Positions 25,550-35,048 of a stretch of 64,000 bases of DNA are shown one piece after another (within the stretch, counting starts at the first letter, position 1; each line of letters starts with the position of its first letter). Both the position numbers and the translations under genes were made by a program. This DNA comes from Xenococcus sp. MO_188.B8 (lineage in GTDB: Bacteria; Cyanobacteriota; Cyanobacteriia; Cyanobacteriales; Xenococcaceae). The notes under the pieces are model-generated. The model was given only the letters and a program-made list of their open reading frames with translations, was not told the origin of the DNA and ran no database searches. The stretch is taken from assembly GCA_030065615.1 (NCBI GenBank), contig JASJDR010000021.1, positions 1 to 64,000 on the forward strand, given 5' to 3'.

Positions 25550-27358
25550 ATGACAACTTTACTTCCAGACTTTAGCCAAACTACTTTTGAGTCGGGACAG
25601 CCTATTAATAATTCATACTTTCCTCTAACCCCTGGAACAGTTTTTTCCTACCAGGGAGAACTATACGATATAGAAGAAATTGTCGAAGAGGTGACAGAGG
25701 AGATTGGGGAAGAAATCGCCGAAGGAATTACAGAAGCCTTCGGGAGAGAGGAGATAGGTGACGATGATGATAATGAAGAGGAGGATGATTTAGAGGAATT
25801 AGCAGACAAGATTGAAGACGAAGTAGAGGAAACAATTGATCGCCTTGTTGATGATGTTGTTAACGAACTTAGTGATCGCGTTGAAGATTTCGATCCAGAA
25901 GAGTTAGCCGAAGAAATTGCCGATGAACTGACTGAAGATGTTCTTGAGGAATTGACTGGGGAAGAGATTGAGCTAGATGAAGATGATGATGTTGACGATT
26001 TTGGCGACGAAATTGTAGAAGCATTGGATGACGGTATTGATGAACTAGCAGTAGAAATAGCAGGCGAGATTGCCGACGCACAAGCAGATCTATTTGCTAC
26101 TGAAAGCAATCAAGTCTTTGTCACCTATGACACTAAAAATATTCTGGGAGTAGATGCAACCGTCGTTCGCGATGTAGAGTGGGATGAAGGCACACTAGTT
26201 GAAGATACCTTCGATTGGTACGCACAAGACACAGTTGGAAATGTTTGGTATTTAGGGGAATTATCTACCAGCTACGAATACGACGATGCAGGTAACTTTA
26301 TTGGTACTAACACCGAAGGTTCTTGGCAAGCTGGGGTAGATGATGCTTTAGCTGGCTATCTAATGGAAGCTAATCCTCAAGTTGGCGATCGCTACTATCA
26401 AGAATTTGCTCCAGGTATAGCTGAAGATGAAGCAGAGGTAGTAAGTTTAGATGAATCTGTTTCTATCGATTTTGGCGATTTTGATAACGTACTCCAAACT
26501 CGCGAATTTACCCAACTCGAACCAGGGGTGTTTGAATTTAATTATTACGCGCCAGGTGTAGGGCAAATTCTCACCGAGGAAGGCATTACCGAAGCAGGAG
26601 GAGAACCAGAACTATCTCCAGAATTAATCGATATTTCAGGAATCCCCAATTTCACCCTTCCCGCTTTGAGTACGGCTACTTTTGAAAATAGTGCCGAAAT
26701 TAATAATATTTATTTTCCTTTAACTCCAGGAACTCTCTCAATTTACGAAGGAGAAGGAATTGACGCAGACACAGGTGAAATAGAAACGGAAAGAGAGGAA
26801 ATTCTGGTCACTGAAGATACTAAAGATATTCTTGGTGTAACCAGTCGAGTGGTACAGGAGCGAGAATTTGTTGATGGCGTACTTACCGAAGACAATTTAT
26901 CCTACTACGCTCAAGATACAGAGGGAAACGTTTGGTTATTAGGAGAAGCAGAAACTGAATATGAATATGACGAAGCAGGGAACTTAATTGAAACTGATGA
27001 CTCAGATTCTTGGCTGGCTGGTGAAGGTCAATCTCTTCCTGGGTTTATTATGGAAGCCAGTCCCGAAGTTGGGGAAGGTTACTACCAAAGGTTTGATATC
27101 GGAGAGGAAGAAGACCAAGCTGAGATTGTTAATTTAGATGCTGCTATATCTGATTTTGGCAACTACGATGATGTTTTACAAATTAAGGAATTTTCAGCTC
27201 TCGAATCTGACGGCTTTGACTATGAGTATTACGCTCCAGGTGTCGGTCAAGTATTCACAGAGGAACTAAACCAAAATGGCGAAGTAATTTTTACCAGTTC
27301 TCTGGTTAGCTTTAGTGATATCGGCAGCCAAAATTTCTCAACAAATGCGGTACTCTGA
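25550..27358 (+). CDS. Highly acidic duplicated-domain protein between RR and HK genes
   Basis: The 602-residue protein contains two copies of a beta-rich domain, starting near residue 12 (TFESGQPINNSYFPLTPGTV) and near residue 377 (TFENSAEINNIYFPLTPGTL). Each continues with matching blocks: DTKNILGV/DTKDILGV, WYAQDTVGNVWYLGE/YYAQDTEGNVWLLGE and YYAPGVGQI/YYAPGVGQV. Only the first copy is interrupted, at about residues 38-185, by an extremely Asp/Glu-rich helical insert. No Sec signal or membrane helix is visible. Its position suggests an accessory or target of the two-component system, perhaps cation-binding, but that is inference. Confidence 0.75.
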   Translation: MTTLLPDFSQTTFESGQPINNSYFPLTPGTVFSYQGELYDIEEIVEEVTEEIGEEIAEGITEAFGREEIGDDDDNEEEDDLEELADKIEDEVEETIDRLVDDVVNELSDRVEDFDPEELAEEIADELTEDVLEELTGEEIELDEDDDVDDFGDEIVEALDDGIDELAVEIAGEIADAQADLFATESNQVFVTYDTKNILGVDATVVRDVEWDEGTLVEDTFDWYAQDTVGNVWYLGELSTSYEYDDAGNFIGTNTEGSWQAGVDDALAGYLMEANPQVGDRYYQEFAPGIAEDEAEVVSLDESVSIDFGDFDNVLQTREFTQLEPGVFEFNYYAPGVGQILTEEGITEAGGEPELSPELIDISGIPNFTLPALSTATFENSAEINNIYFPLTPGTLSIYEGEGIDADTGEIETEREEILVTEDTKDILGVTSRVVQEREFVDGVLTEDNLSYYAQDTEGNVWLLGEAETEYEYDEAGNLIETDDSDSWLAGEGQSLPGFIMEASPEVGEGYYQRFDIGEEEDQAEIVNLDAAISDFGNYDDVLQIKEFSALESDGFDYEYYAPGVGQVFTEELNQNGEVIFTSSLVSFSDIGSQNFSTNAVL

Positions 27359-27401
27359 ATTTTGAGCAATCCTAAATTAAAAATTTTTTCACAGTGAATT
27401 T

Positions 27402-27426
27402 TCCTGGTATTGTGCCAGGATTTTTT
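27402..27426 (+). terminator. Intrinsic terminator after the acidic protein gene
   Basis: TCCTGG and CCAGGA pair around TATTGTG and are followed at once by six T residues. This would limit read-through from the acidic-protein gene into the histidine kinase, 80 nt further on. Confidence 0.75.
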
Positions 27427-27505
27427 CTTCTCTACAATGCAGAAAGCTCTACAAAATTAAACTTAAAATTTTTAAAAATCCTAATTGCCAATCGCCAATT
27501 GCCAT

Positions 27506-28726
27506 ATGTTTCAAAAAACTCGCTTGCAGTTAACCTTTGCTTATGTAGGAGTATTAACTGTTATCCTGACCGGATTTACTGTTGCCGTTCGCTTGATATT
27601 TACTCGCAGCCTTAACCAGCAACTGACTGTTAGATTGGAAAACTTGGCAACAGCAGCCACTTTCAATATGGATCTTGAAGACGGGGAATTAGATATTGAT
27701 GATGATGAAATATTAGTCGGACAAGAGCAGGCGATACAGTGGTTCGATCTTCAGGGCAAGTTAGTAGCTCAACAAGGAGAGTACCAGCTAAACATCCCTC
27801 TGGAAATCGAGCCGTCTCTCCAAAATCATAGTCATCCCTACCCAATTCGCAGTGTTACTAAACCTGTCAAAGAGCTTGAAGTTGGAGAAGCAATTGGTTA
27901 CGTGAGGGTAAGTGAATCATTGACTGAGCTACACAACACTCTTAGCCGATTAGATTATGGATTGAGTAGTGGAGTGGCGATCGGCATCTTATTAAGTACT
28001 ATTGGTGGTATTTGGTTAACTGGCAAAGCGATGCAACCGATTGAGTCAAGTTTTGAGCGCTTAAGACAATTTACTGCTGATGCTTCCCATGAACTGCGCA
28101 GCCCTTTGATGGCAATAAAAACCAATGCAGATGTAGCTTTAAAATATCCAGAAGGAATCCGAAAAACCGATGTGGAAAAGTTTAAATCAATTTCTTCTGC
28201 CAGTAACCAGATGACTCGATTAACAGAAAATCTCCTGCTTTTAGCAAGGACTGACAAAATATCTCAGATCGAACAAAAACCAATTAATCTTAGTTCTCTA
28301 TTGGCTGACTTGATACAACTTTACAAAAGCCAAGCAGAAGAAAAAAATTTGCTTTGGCAAGCTAACATTGCCCAGGATTTATATTTCCTGGGAGATGAAG
28401 GGTTATTAAGACAAGTTTTTAGCAATTTGCTACAAAATGCTCTTCACTATACTAATGCTGGCGATTCGGTAACTCTTTCTGCTAGTCGAACTAGTTCTAA
28501 GTTGTTGATTAAAGTGGAAGATACAGGAATTGGAATCGCCGCAGAACATTTGGATAGAATATTTGAGCGATTTTGGCGAGTAGATAAATCTCGTTCCTAT
28601 CAAACAGGTAAATCAGGATTGGGATTAGCTATTGTACGAGAAATTGTACGACAGCATCATGGTGAGATTGCGGTGTCAAGTAAGTTAGGAGTTGGCAGTT
28701 GCTTTACGGTCAGTTTTTCTGTTTAA
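27506..28726 (+). CDS. Membrane sensor histidine kinase
   Basis: An N-terminal membrane helix (LTFAYVGVLTVILTGFTVAV) is followed by an extracytoplasmic sensor of about 120 residues containing a DLEDGELDIDDDE stretch. A second helix (GVAIGILLSTIGGIWLTG) follows. The kinase core has the phospho-His in TADASHELRSPLMAIK, the N-box NLLQNALHYT, the G1 box VEDTGIGIA and the G2 box GKSGLGLAIV. ATG at 27506 (MFQKTRLQ) is preferred to a TTG 21 nt upstream. It probably phosphorylates the regulator at 24732. The kinase at 48857 is a paralog with the same architecture. Confidence 0.9.
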   Translation: MFQKTRLQLTFAYVGVLTVILTGFTVAVRLIFTRSLNQQLTVRLENLATAATFNMDLEDGELDIDDDEILVGQEQAIQWFDLQGKLVAQQGEYQLNIPLEIEPSLQNHSHPYPIRSVTKPVKELEVGEAIGYVRVSESLTELHNTLSRLDYGLSSGVAIGILLSTIGGIWLTGKAMQPIESSFERLRQFTADASHELRSPLMAIKTNADVALKYPEGIRKTDVEKFKSISSASNQMTRLTENLLLLARTDKISQIEQKPINLSSLLADLIQLYKSQAEEKNLLWQANIAQDLYFLGDEGLLRQVFSNLLQNALHYTNAGDSVTLSASRTSSKLLIKVEDTGIGIAAEHLDRIFERFWRVDKSRSYQTGKSGLGLAIVREIVRQHHGEIAVSSKLGVGSCFTVSFSV

Positions 28727-28794
28727 AAATTAGAAACTGAGTCAATAACTACTTTTCTGGGAAGAACTTCGGCGATTCGGTTTTGACAACAAAA

Positions 28795-30411
28795 TTAGAA
28801 AGTAAAAGTAGTGCGAATTGCTCCAATAACTAGATCTTCATTGTTATTATTATTATTCGGTGCAGTAATCCACACTATCCCTGGAGTAACGGAAATATAA
28901 TCTGTAATCTTATATTGATAGAAAGCTTCTATATGCCACGATAAATTTTCATCTTTCCCTAAAGAATTAATGCTCGATGAGGTTACCCAAGGTTCCATCC
29001 CCACGACAATACCCCCTAGATTTCCTTCTTGACCCAGATCTCGAAAAGCTAAAGTTACTGCCCAATTCCAAATATCTTGTGTACCACGATCGATTGTTCC
29101 TCCTAGGGTAGACAGAGTAGTTACTTTAGAAAATCCCCCCCAACTTCCAACAACCAAAAACTCACTCAGTTCCCAAGACAATTCAACTCCATAGGAATCA
29201 CTAACAGTAGGGACTGCTTCGCCAAATACTTCTTCCGTAAAAGATTGCAAGTTAGCTAAATTACTACCCGCATCAGTATCGCTTTGATCGCGACTGTGGA
29301 TATAGGTAACAGCTAAATTAAGGCGATCACTGGGACTGATGATAATTTGCCCAATCGCTCCGTAGGGGGCATTAAAAATTCCTCCTTCGTCATTTGGTTC
29401 ATTAACGGGAGAGGCTAAATAACCCGCACTAAGTTCGACAGTTTCTCCTAACTCGTAAATCAGACCCAAACCGGCATCTTCAGCAGTTTCATAGATGGGA
29501 TTTAAACCACCGAAGTTAGAAAGTGCCCCATTGCCCCCATTATCACTTTCCAGGAAATTAATTGTTTCGGCGATATCGTCAGCAGCTAACCCGGATGCTG
29601 CAATAATTACTTCGAGATTATCTCCCCAGGGAAAACTATAAACCAACTCATCTAATTCAAGATTATTCTCATTAGAACCGCCAAAAGACAATTCTCCTTG
29701 AAATGTTCCTGTTACCTCAGAAAAAGCAGGGAAATTTACCGCTTCTAACTCAATTGAGAGGGCATCTTTTCCCGTAAAGCTAGTTTCTAACTCCAGATTC
29801 AGATCATTGCCGAAGACAACTATGTGATCGATGTCTTGTTCGCCATTATCTTTGGAACCAGCAAGCACACTACCCAACCCAAAAATTATTTCTCCTTCAA
29901 GTATGGTTGTAGTCGAAAATTGATGATCTTTAAGAAAAGCTGTGCGCAATTCTAAATTATTTATACTACTGTCTAATTCAGCGATTTCTAGAGCAAAATC
30001 TTGAGCTAGACGATTTATAATCTCAATATCTTGCCTAACTACCATTTCGGCAGAGTCAATTAAACTTGTAATTCTTTTGATACACGAATTTAAACCAGCA
30101 GCGAATTCGTAACGAGATACAGTTTCGCTTCCTCGATAAGTTTGACCAGGAAAACCTGAAATGCAGTTATAATCTGCTACTAAACCGCGTAATGCTTCGT
30201 AAGCCCAATCAGTTCGAGATACATCTCTTAATCGATTAACTTGAGTTATTTCTGCGATCTCTTTTATTGGTTCTTCTGAGCTGTAGTGATCGCTCTGCTG
30301 AATTATCTCTTCCAAGTTTGTTTGAGCATATGTATTAGAAATACTTAGCAAAGAAGCTGTTACTAAAGTAAAAATTATTAGACTACACTTTCCCAAAAAT
30401 TTCAGATGCAT
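28795..30411 (-). CDS. SLH-domain OprB-type iron-uptake porin
   Basis: The protein begins with a signal peptide (MHLKFLGKCSLIIFTLVTAS, cleaved after NTYAQ). An SLH domain follows (DVSRTDWAYEALRGLVADYN, GSETVSRYEFAAGLNSCI) that anchors it to peptidoglycan-linked polymer. Then come a short coiled coil (INRLAQDFALEIAELDSSIN) and a long C-terminal beta-barrel ending in TTFTF with a terminal aromatic. This is the layout of cyanobacterial SomA-like porins, several of which import iron or small solutes. The ATG at 30411 with an AAGGAA site is preferred; an in-frame start 33 nt upstream is less likely. Confidence 0.88.
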   Translation of the reverse strand: MHLKFLGKCSLIIFTLVTASLLSISNTYAQTNLEEIIQQSDHYSSEEPIKEIAEITQVNRLRDVSRTDWAYEALRGLVADYNCISGFPGQTYRGSETVSRYEFAAGLNSCIKRITSLIDSAEMVVRQDIEIINRLAQDFALEIAELDSSINNLELRTAFLKDHQFSTTTILEGEIIFGLGSVLAGSKDNGEQDIDHIVVFGNDLNLELETSFTGKDALSIELEAVNFPAFSEVTGTFQGELSFGGSNENNLELDELVYSFPWGDNLEVIIAASGLAADDIAETINFLESDNGGNGALSNFGGLNPIYETAEDAGLGLIYELGETVELSAGYLASPVNEPNDEGGIFNAPYGAIGQIIISPSDRLNLAVTYIHSRDQSDTDAGSNLANLQSFTEEVFGEAVPTVSDSYGVELSWELSEFLVVGSWGGFSKVTTLSTLGGTIDRGTQDIWNWAVTLAFRDLGQEGNLGGIVVGMEPWVTSSSINSLGKDENLSWHIEAFYQYKITDYISVTPGIVWITAPNNNNNNEDLVIGAIRTTFTF

Positions 30412-30890
30412 TGTTCCTTCATTTTGATATCCATAATATTCCAAAGTGGAAAATCTACAACTATAGCTAGATTCAGAATCATTCAGTTACTGAATGATTT
30501 ATTGGCTTTATTTGTTTTTTTTAACTATAGTTAAATTTGCAATATAAGTAGAAAATATCAAGAACTTGAAAAGATTTTCCATAAACTTTATTAAAGCTTA
30601 TGCGAAGAAAAACTCATCATAGATGTCTACGAATTTATGAGATAGTAAACCCCCAAATTTCACCTAAATGTAGTATCTCTTAAACCTTTCTTTAGGGGAT
30701 TAGTAGACGCTTTGTCTATTAATCGATTAAAGAGACATTAACTAAATTAGAAGGAGAGGAAGAGACGGAGGATTAATTAGGAAGGCGATCGCAATTAAAT
30801 TAAATTCTGCTTCTGTCCAAAACTGCTATCAACAAACAATCGAGACTTTTGGTCAAATTGATTTATGAGTTAAGATCAAAGGTAAAAGTC
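30412..30890. other. Divergent intergenic region between porin and SDR genes
   Basis: No gene is supported. The region is AT-rich with a small hairpin, TAGAC-GCTTT-GTCTA, at 30704-30718. It must contain the porin promoter and probably its metal- or light-responsive control, but I see no clear Fur box. Confidence 0.4.
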
Positions 30891-31598
30891 ATGGAAAACA
30901 AACGCGACAAAATAGCATTAGTTACAGGTGGTAATCGCGGTATTGGATTTGCGATCGCTCAAGGATTATTACAAAAAGGTTACCAAGTAATTATTACTTC
31001 CCGTTCTCTTGCCAAAGCACAAGAAGCTGCCAAAAAACTACAACCACTTGGCAAAGTTATATCCATCGAATTAGCTGTAGCAGATGATAATTCCATCGAG
31101 CAAGCAGTAGTAACCATCAATCAAGAAATAAATCGCTTAGATGTTTTGATTAATAATGCAGGTATTTATCCTGATCGCGATGTCAATATTCTCACCATTT
31201 CCCGCAAACTACTAGATTCAACCCTCAATACCAATACTTTTGGTGCAATTCGGATGGTACAGGTATTGTTACCACTGCTGGAAAAATCTCAAGATGCCAG
31301 AGTAATTAATATTTCTAGTGGTTATGGGCAAATCAATGGACTGTCTGCTGATGTTCCCAGTTACTGTTTGTCTAAACTGGCACTGAACGGTGCGACTATT
31401 ATGCTGGCTGATGCTTTGAGCTCAAAAGGAATTGTTGTAAATGCTGTTTGTCCAGGTTGGGTAAGAACTGATATGGGAGGTGAATCGGCACCGCGATCGC
31501 CAGAACAGGGAGCCGATACCGCAATTTGGTTAGCAACTGAAGCTTCTGGTAGTGAAACAGGTAAGTTTTGGCGCGACCGCACGGAAATTTCTTACTAA
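30891..31598 (+). CDS. Short-chain dehydrogenase/reductase
   Basis: This is a Rossmann-fold NAD(P)-dependent oxidoreductase. It has the dinucleotide loop VTGGNRGIGFAIAQG, the NNAG motif (LINNAGIYPDRD), the catalytic Ser in INISSGYGQ and the Tyr-Lys pair in PSYCLSKLALNG. VVNAVCPGWVRTDMGG is the usual late strand and closes the cofactor site. The preferred start is MENKRDKIALV at 30891, close behind AAAGG; a TTG start 42 nt upstream is possible. It resembles carbonyl-reductase-like SDRs. The substrate is unknown. Confidence 0.9.
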   Translation: MENKRDKIALVTGGNRGIGFAIAQGLLQKGYQVIITSRSLAKAQEAAKKLQPLGKVISIELAVADDNSIEQAVVTINQEINRLDVLINNAGIYPDRDVNILTISRKLLDSTLNTNTFGAIRMVQVLLPLLEKSQDARVINISSGYGQINGLSADVPSYCLSKLALNGATIMLADALSSKGIVVNAVCPGWVRTDMGGESAPRSPEQGADTAIWLATEASGSETGKFWRDRTEISY

Positions 31599-31725
31599 GT
31601 TGCTGATTTAACGCGCTCGTGAAGCGTTAGACTTGAGGTGTAAGATAGATCCCGATCGCCATAGCTATCATGAACGACAAATCAATCCACTAGCCGATTG
31701 AGGAAGCGAGGTTGAGATTATTTTT

Positions 31726-32103
31726 ATGACTCTTGGACAAACAGAAATAATTCGTACAGAGCGAGGTTTGACCATTGCGGGGACTCGCATCACCTTATAT
31801 GACGTGATGGATTACGTAACAGCCCAGTATCCACCAAAGTTTATCCGTGCCATGCTAAGTCTCACAGATGAACAAGTAAATGCTGCGCTATCTTACATTG
31901 AGACACATCGTGGGGAGGTTGAAGCAGAGTATCAAATAGTTCTTAAGGAGGCAGAAGAATTGCGGCAATATTACGAAGAACAAAATTGCGATCTCATTGC
32001 TCGAATTTCTGCAAAGCCACCTAAGCCAGGAATGGAAGCTGCTTGGGAAAAACTTCAAGCTCAGAAAGCCAAACACCAAGCTCAACTTAAAACCCGAGCA
32101 TGA
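31726..32103 (+). CDS. DUF433 antitoxin-like protein
   Basis: The 125-residue protein opens with the DUF433 domain (EIIRTERGLTIAGTRITLYD, then VMDYVTAQYPPKFIRAMLSL). A longer helical C-terminus (EAEYQIVLKEAEELRQYYEE) presumably wraps the toxin. Its stop overlaps the downstream toxin-like ATG as ATGA, the usual coupling of this two-gene family. The reading frame is intact although the partner is disrupted. A role in autorepression and toxin neutralisation is from family knowledge. Confidence 0.8.
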   Translation: MTLGQTEIIRTERGLTIAGTRITLYDVMDYVTAQYPPKFIRAMLSLTDEQVNAALSYIETHRGEVEAEYQIVLKEAEELRQYYEEQNCDLIARISAKPPKPGMEAAWEKLQAQKAKHQAQLKTRA

Positions 32104-32496
32104 TTTTTCTCGTAGACCACAATCTCGAAGGACATGCGCTGCTTCTGTCGGGTACCCTTGCTAGCCTTGGTTAGCTAGATTTGCTATCAATTCACTTTAC
32201 TACTTTTGAGGAGATTTCCTTATCTATATACTAGCAATGAAAGAATAGTTTGGCGATTTGCCCAAGCTAACCAAATGGTTCTCCTAACTGCTAATCGTAG
32301 TATGAAAGGCAATTATTCTCTAGAGCAAGTAATACGGGAAGAAAATACATCAACGTCACTGCCTGTTGTTACTATTGGAAATACTGATCGTGTTCTCACT
32401 GATACCGATTATCGCAATAGTTGTGTTGATAGGCTCATTGAGATTGTATTGGATATTGATGACTACGGAGGATCAAGAAGACTGTTTATTCCGTGA
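32100..32496 (+). pseudogene. PIN-like toxin partner of DUF433, disrupted
   Basis: From ATG at 32100 the frame reads MIFLVDHNLEGHALLLSGTL and reaches TAG after ASLG. Homologs known to me carry Trp there, so a TGG-to-TAG change is likely. Reading through gives LDLLSIHFTTFEEISLSIY, then a shift of frame near 32215-32230 leads to SNERIVWRFAQANQMVLLTA and NRSMKGNYSLEQ, ending DDYGGSRRLFIP. Two lesions, a nonsense codon and a frameshift, make this a clear pseudogene. The antitoxin gene upstream is intact. Confidence 0.8.
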
Positions 32497-32628
32497 TATA
32501 AGGTTTTTGGGATTATGTTTTGGCGATCACAGTAAAATAGCTTTATGAAGCATAAGCAGATTTGGCATCGGAGCGAGAAGATAAAAAGCGAAAGTAAATA
32601 TTATTCCAACGTCTTGGAAACTCAGAAC

Positions 32629-33234
32629 ATGAACAAAAGTTTACCCTCATTTGTCTTAGCCTCTGCCTCCCCCGCTCGTCGTAAGTTATTACAAATGGTG
32701 GGAATTAATCCTCTGGTTTGTCAGAGTAATTTCGATGAATCCCAAATCAAGGTCACCGATTGTGAAACTTTGGTGACAACCTTAGCCCAATGCAAAGCAG
32801 AAACCGTCAAAGATCGTTTTGATGATGCTTTGATTTTAGGTTGCGATTCGGTATTAACCATCGACGGTGAAATTCATGGTAAACCAGAATCAGCCGCAAT
32901 TGCGATCGCACGTTGGCAAGCAATGCGAGGTCAAACTGGTTTCCTCTATACTGGTCATGCTTTACTGGATCTGCGACAACAAAAGCAAATCTTGCGTTGT
33001 GGCATTACAAAGGTTTATTTTGCTAATATTAGCGATCGCCAAATTAGAGATTATGTCGCCACAGGAGAGCCTCTTAACTGTGCGGGTAGCTTTGCTCTAG
33101 AAGGCAAAGGAGGATTATTTGTGGAAAAGATAGAAGGCTGTCATAGCAATGTTATCGGCTTGAGTTTGCCTCTGTTACATCAGATGTTAGATAACTTAGG
33201 CTATAATGTCAGCGACTTTTGGTACTTAAGATAG
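32629..33234 (+). CDS. maf: Maf-family nucleoside triphosphate pyrophosphatase
   Basis: The Maf protein hydrolyses non-canonical or selected NTPs to NMP and pyrophosphate. The family start [20 protein letters not shown] is near the N-terminus. SNFDESQI, the KAETVKDRF helix, [20 protein letters not shown] and the final [13 protein letters not shown] are all in place. The ATG at 32629 gives the standard length; the frame extends 28 codons upstream without family similarity. The stop codon lies inside a 17-bp hairpin. Confidence 0.92.
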   Translation: MNKSLPSFVLASASPARRKLLQMVGINPLVCQSNFDESQIKVTDCETLVTTLAQCKAETVKDRFDDALILGCDSVLTIDGEIHGKPESAAIAIARWQAMRGQTGFLYTGHALLDLRQQKQILRCGITKVYFANISDRQIRDYVATGEPLNCAGSFALEGKGGLFVEKIEGCHSNVIGLSLPLLHQMLDNLGYNVSDFWYLR

Positions 33235-33258
33235 TAATAGGCTATCTTAAGTACCAAA
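33218..33258. terminator. Long perfect hairpin spanning the maf stop codon
   Basis: TTTGGTACTTAAGATAG (33218-33234) pairs with CTATCTTAAGTACCAAA (33242-33258) through 17 uninterrupted base pairs around a 7-nt loop. It lies between the convergent maf gene and the hypothetical gene ending at 33279. There is no T-run on either side, so it may act as a bidirectional barrier or a transcript-end stabiliser. Confidence 0.65.
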
Positions 33259-33278
33259 GCTATGTTCAGAGATCTCTA

Positions 33279-34187
33279 CTAGTCAACAAAAGTTGTAGTA
33301 GGTACGCTACTAGCGTCAGTAAAAGTCAACTCTGGACTAATAGCAACTGAGGTGTAGTCAGGATTTCTTTGCGTATTACTATCAATATCAGTTGCGTAAT
33401 GCTCGAAGATGATAGTCTGAACTGGAGTATTATATTCAAAAAAGGCACGACCATATTCATTACTAGACTGACTTCCTAATCCCTTGAGGGTCACTGAGCC
33501 ATCAGCATTATTCAAAATCCCAATCAAACTCGGATCATCTGCGCCAGCCAGATTACACTCATGCCCTGCGGCATTATCACTATAGGTTGTATGATTGCAG
33601 GTGGTATTAAAAAAGTCTTGGTAGTCATCAACTTTTGAGGGCGAGACTAGCTCGTTGCTAGAAGCACTCAAATTATTGATATCTACGCTGTTGCTACTAT
33701 AGGCAGATACTTTAATCCACTCTCTCCTATCGCCAATTACCGAAAGACTACCAGCCCAAAGTTGCTCGATAGTTACGGGCGTAGAAAAAGTCATTTTAAC
33801 CCAAGCACTATCATTTCCCTTGTCATGGGGATTATTAGTAACACGCAGAATGCCATGATAAATCCATAAATCGTGACTATCGTTGAGAGAATGTTTCTGA
33901 GGAGCATAATTATCATAGAGATTGAGACCATTATGATTTTGATCTTGTTGCCATCTCTGATTGGTAGAATACTCTACTGTGACATCGACTCCAGAACCAT
34001 TGACGTTAGTAAAAGTTCTTGTGGCTTGAGTGCTGCTAGTATCCCATAAATCATACCAATTAAAAGTAGAAGAGTTATCAAAATTCTCATCTATGGCGTA
34101 CAAAGGCTGAGACACGAAAGTTAATCCCAACAGACTAGTTGTGACTATAGAAGCTGCAAACTGTAAAAAAATTGGATATTTAGCCAT
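33279..34187 (-). CDS. Secreted protein of unknown function
   Basis: A signal peptide (FLQFAASIVTTSLLGLTFVS, cleaved near QPLYA) precedes a beta-rich, Asn/Ser/Thr-rich mature part of about 270 residues. Blocks such as DSAWVKMTFSTPVTIEQLWA, WIKVSAYSSNSVDINNLSAS and YGRAFFEYNTPVQTIIFEHY suggest a jelly-roll or adhesin-like fold. Two Cys in the mature part (CNHTTYSDNAAGHEC) are close enough for a disulfide. No PEP-CTERM motif is visible at the end. I recognise no family. The ATG at 34187 is preferred to the TTG 9 nt upstream. Confidence 0.6.
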   Translation of the reverse strand: MAKYPIFLQFAASIVTTSLLGLTFVSQPLYAIDENFDNSSTFNWYDLWDTSSTQATRTFTNVNGSGVDVTVEYSTNQRWQQDQNHNGLNLYDNYAPQKHSLNDSHDLWIYHGILRVTNNPHDKGNDSAWVKMTFSTPVTIEQLWAGSLSVIGDRREWIKVSAYSSNSVDINNLSASSNELVSPSKVDDYQDFFNTTCNHTTYSDNAAGHECNLAGADDPSLIGILNNADGSVTLKGLGSQSSNEYGRAFFEYNTPVQTIIFEHYATDIDSNTQRNPDYTSVAISPELTFTDASSVPTTTFVD

Positions 34188-34196
34188 AATTGTCAA

Positions 34197-34607
34197 GTTA
34201 AAAAAAGCAGAGAATTACGTACGAAGTTTTTACTCACTACAAGAATAACTAAGTAATACTTGAAATTACTTCCGTGTTTTCTCGAAAAAATTATGTAAAT
34301 TTTTGGCAAAAATCTTGAGATATCAAGAGGAAAAAGGGTCTTAGTTTACGTTCTGCAAGGGTTGGAGTGATTTCCGTATTATTAACGAATTTTGTCGAGG
34401 GCTGAGAAATAGAGAATAAGCAAATTAGGTGATTACAACATAAATGTTAAGAATCCAATGTAATTAGAGTCTTTTTTTCATAGCAACAGTAGAATGCAAA
34501 CAAGATTAAGCAACGATTGTTAAGCGGTGATCTTCGCGATCACAGAATCAGCTTCTCAACAATTTTCTGCAATCTAAGTTCCTACAACATTTTTTTATCA
34601 TAAGCTT
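34197..34607. other. Intergenic region upstream of the unknown operon
   Basis: No gene is supported. The stretch is AT-rich between divergent genes and must include both promoters. A short palindromic tract GCGGTGATCTTCGCGATCAC near 34533 resembles a degenerate HIP1 repeat. Confidence 0.4.
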
Positions 34608-34991
34608 ATGACGCCATTAGAAGAATTTAGAGGCAAAATAGCATCAGGAGAAATCTTTGAGGCTTTAACGGTAGCCATGAGTGAAGCGATCGAACTCAAT
34701 ATTACCACCTGGGTTGCCTCGAACGATACAGATGAGCTAGAAGACAGTTCTCAGCCTGGTTATCGGATGCGAACTAGAATAAATATAGTGGATGGTGAAA
34801 TTGAAAACGAAATTGGCAGCGAGTTTGTGACGAATCCAGCATATTTAGAACTCCAAAAATTACATTTAGAACAAGTACAGCAAGGAAGAGAGATTTTGTT
34901 AAACAATCTTGCTAGTTTACAAACCATGTTCGCTACTTTTAGCAATACTATGCCTAAAATGGCGGAAAACAAAGTTATTGAATCGCAATAA
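34608..34991 (+). CDS. Unknown operon protein 1 (paralog of the next gene)
   Basis: The 127-residue protein shares its plan with residues 1-120 of the next gene. Both begin with a short helix (EFRGKIASGEIFEALTVAMS against EFKKALREGKLSEAFIIAMG), then have a strand pair (ELNITTWVAS against ELHITTWISS), an R/K-rich TRINIVDGEIENEIG or THVNLIEGKIANVIG strand, and a helix (LHLEQVQQGREILLNNLASL against FHSQQVTQGHQAISQNLWSL). A tandem duplication is evident. No motif suggests a function, and no membrane segment is present. Confidence 0.65.
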   Translation: MTPLEEFRGKIASGEIFEALTVAMSEAIELNITTWVASNDTDELEDSSQPGYRMRTRINIVDGEIENEIGSEFVTNPAYLELQKLHLEQVQQGREILLNNLASLQTMFATFSNTMPKMAENKVIESQ

Positions 34992-35048
34992 ACATTAATT
35001 CAAGATAGCCACAATTAATCACTGATTTTTATAGGAAGATAAAATATT

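Noticed and set aside
25648-26109. Ser-rich minus-strand frame opposite the acidic insert
   Set aside because: It is the antisense of Asp/Glu codons (GAT, GAA, GAC), which read as Ser/Ile/Ala on the other strand; no family or ribosome site.
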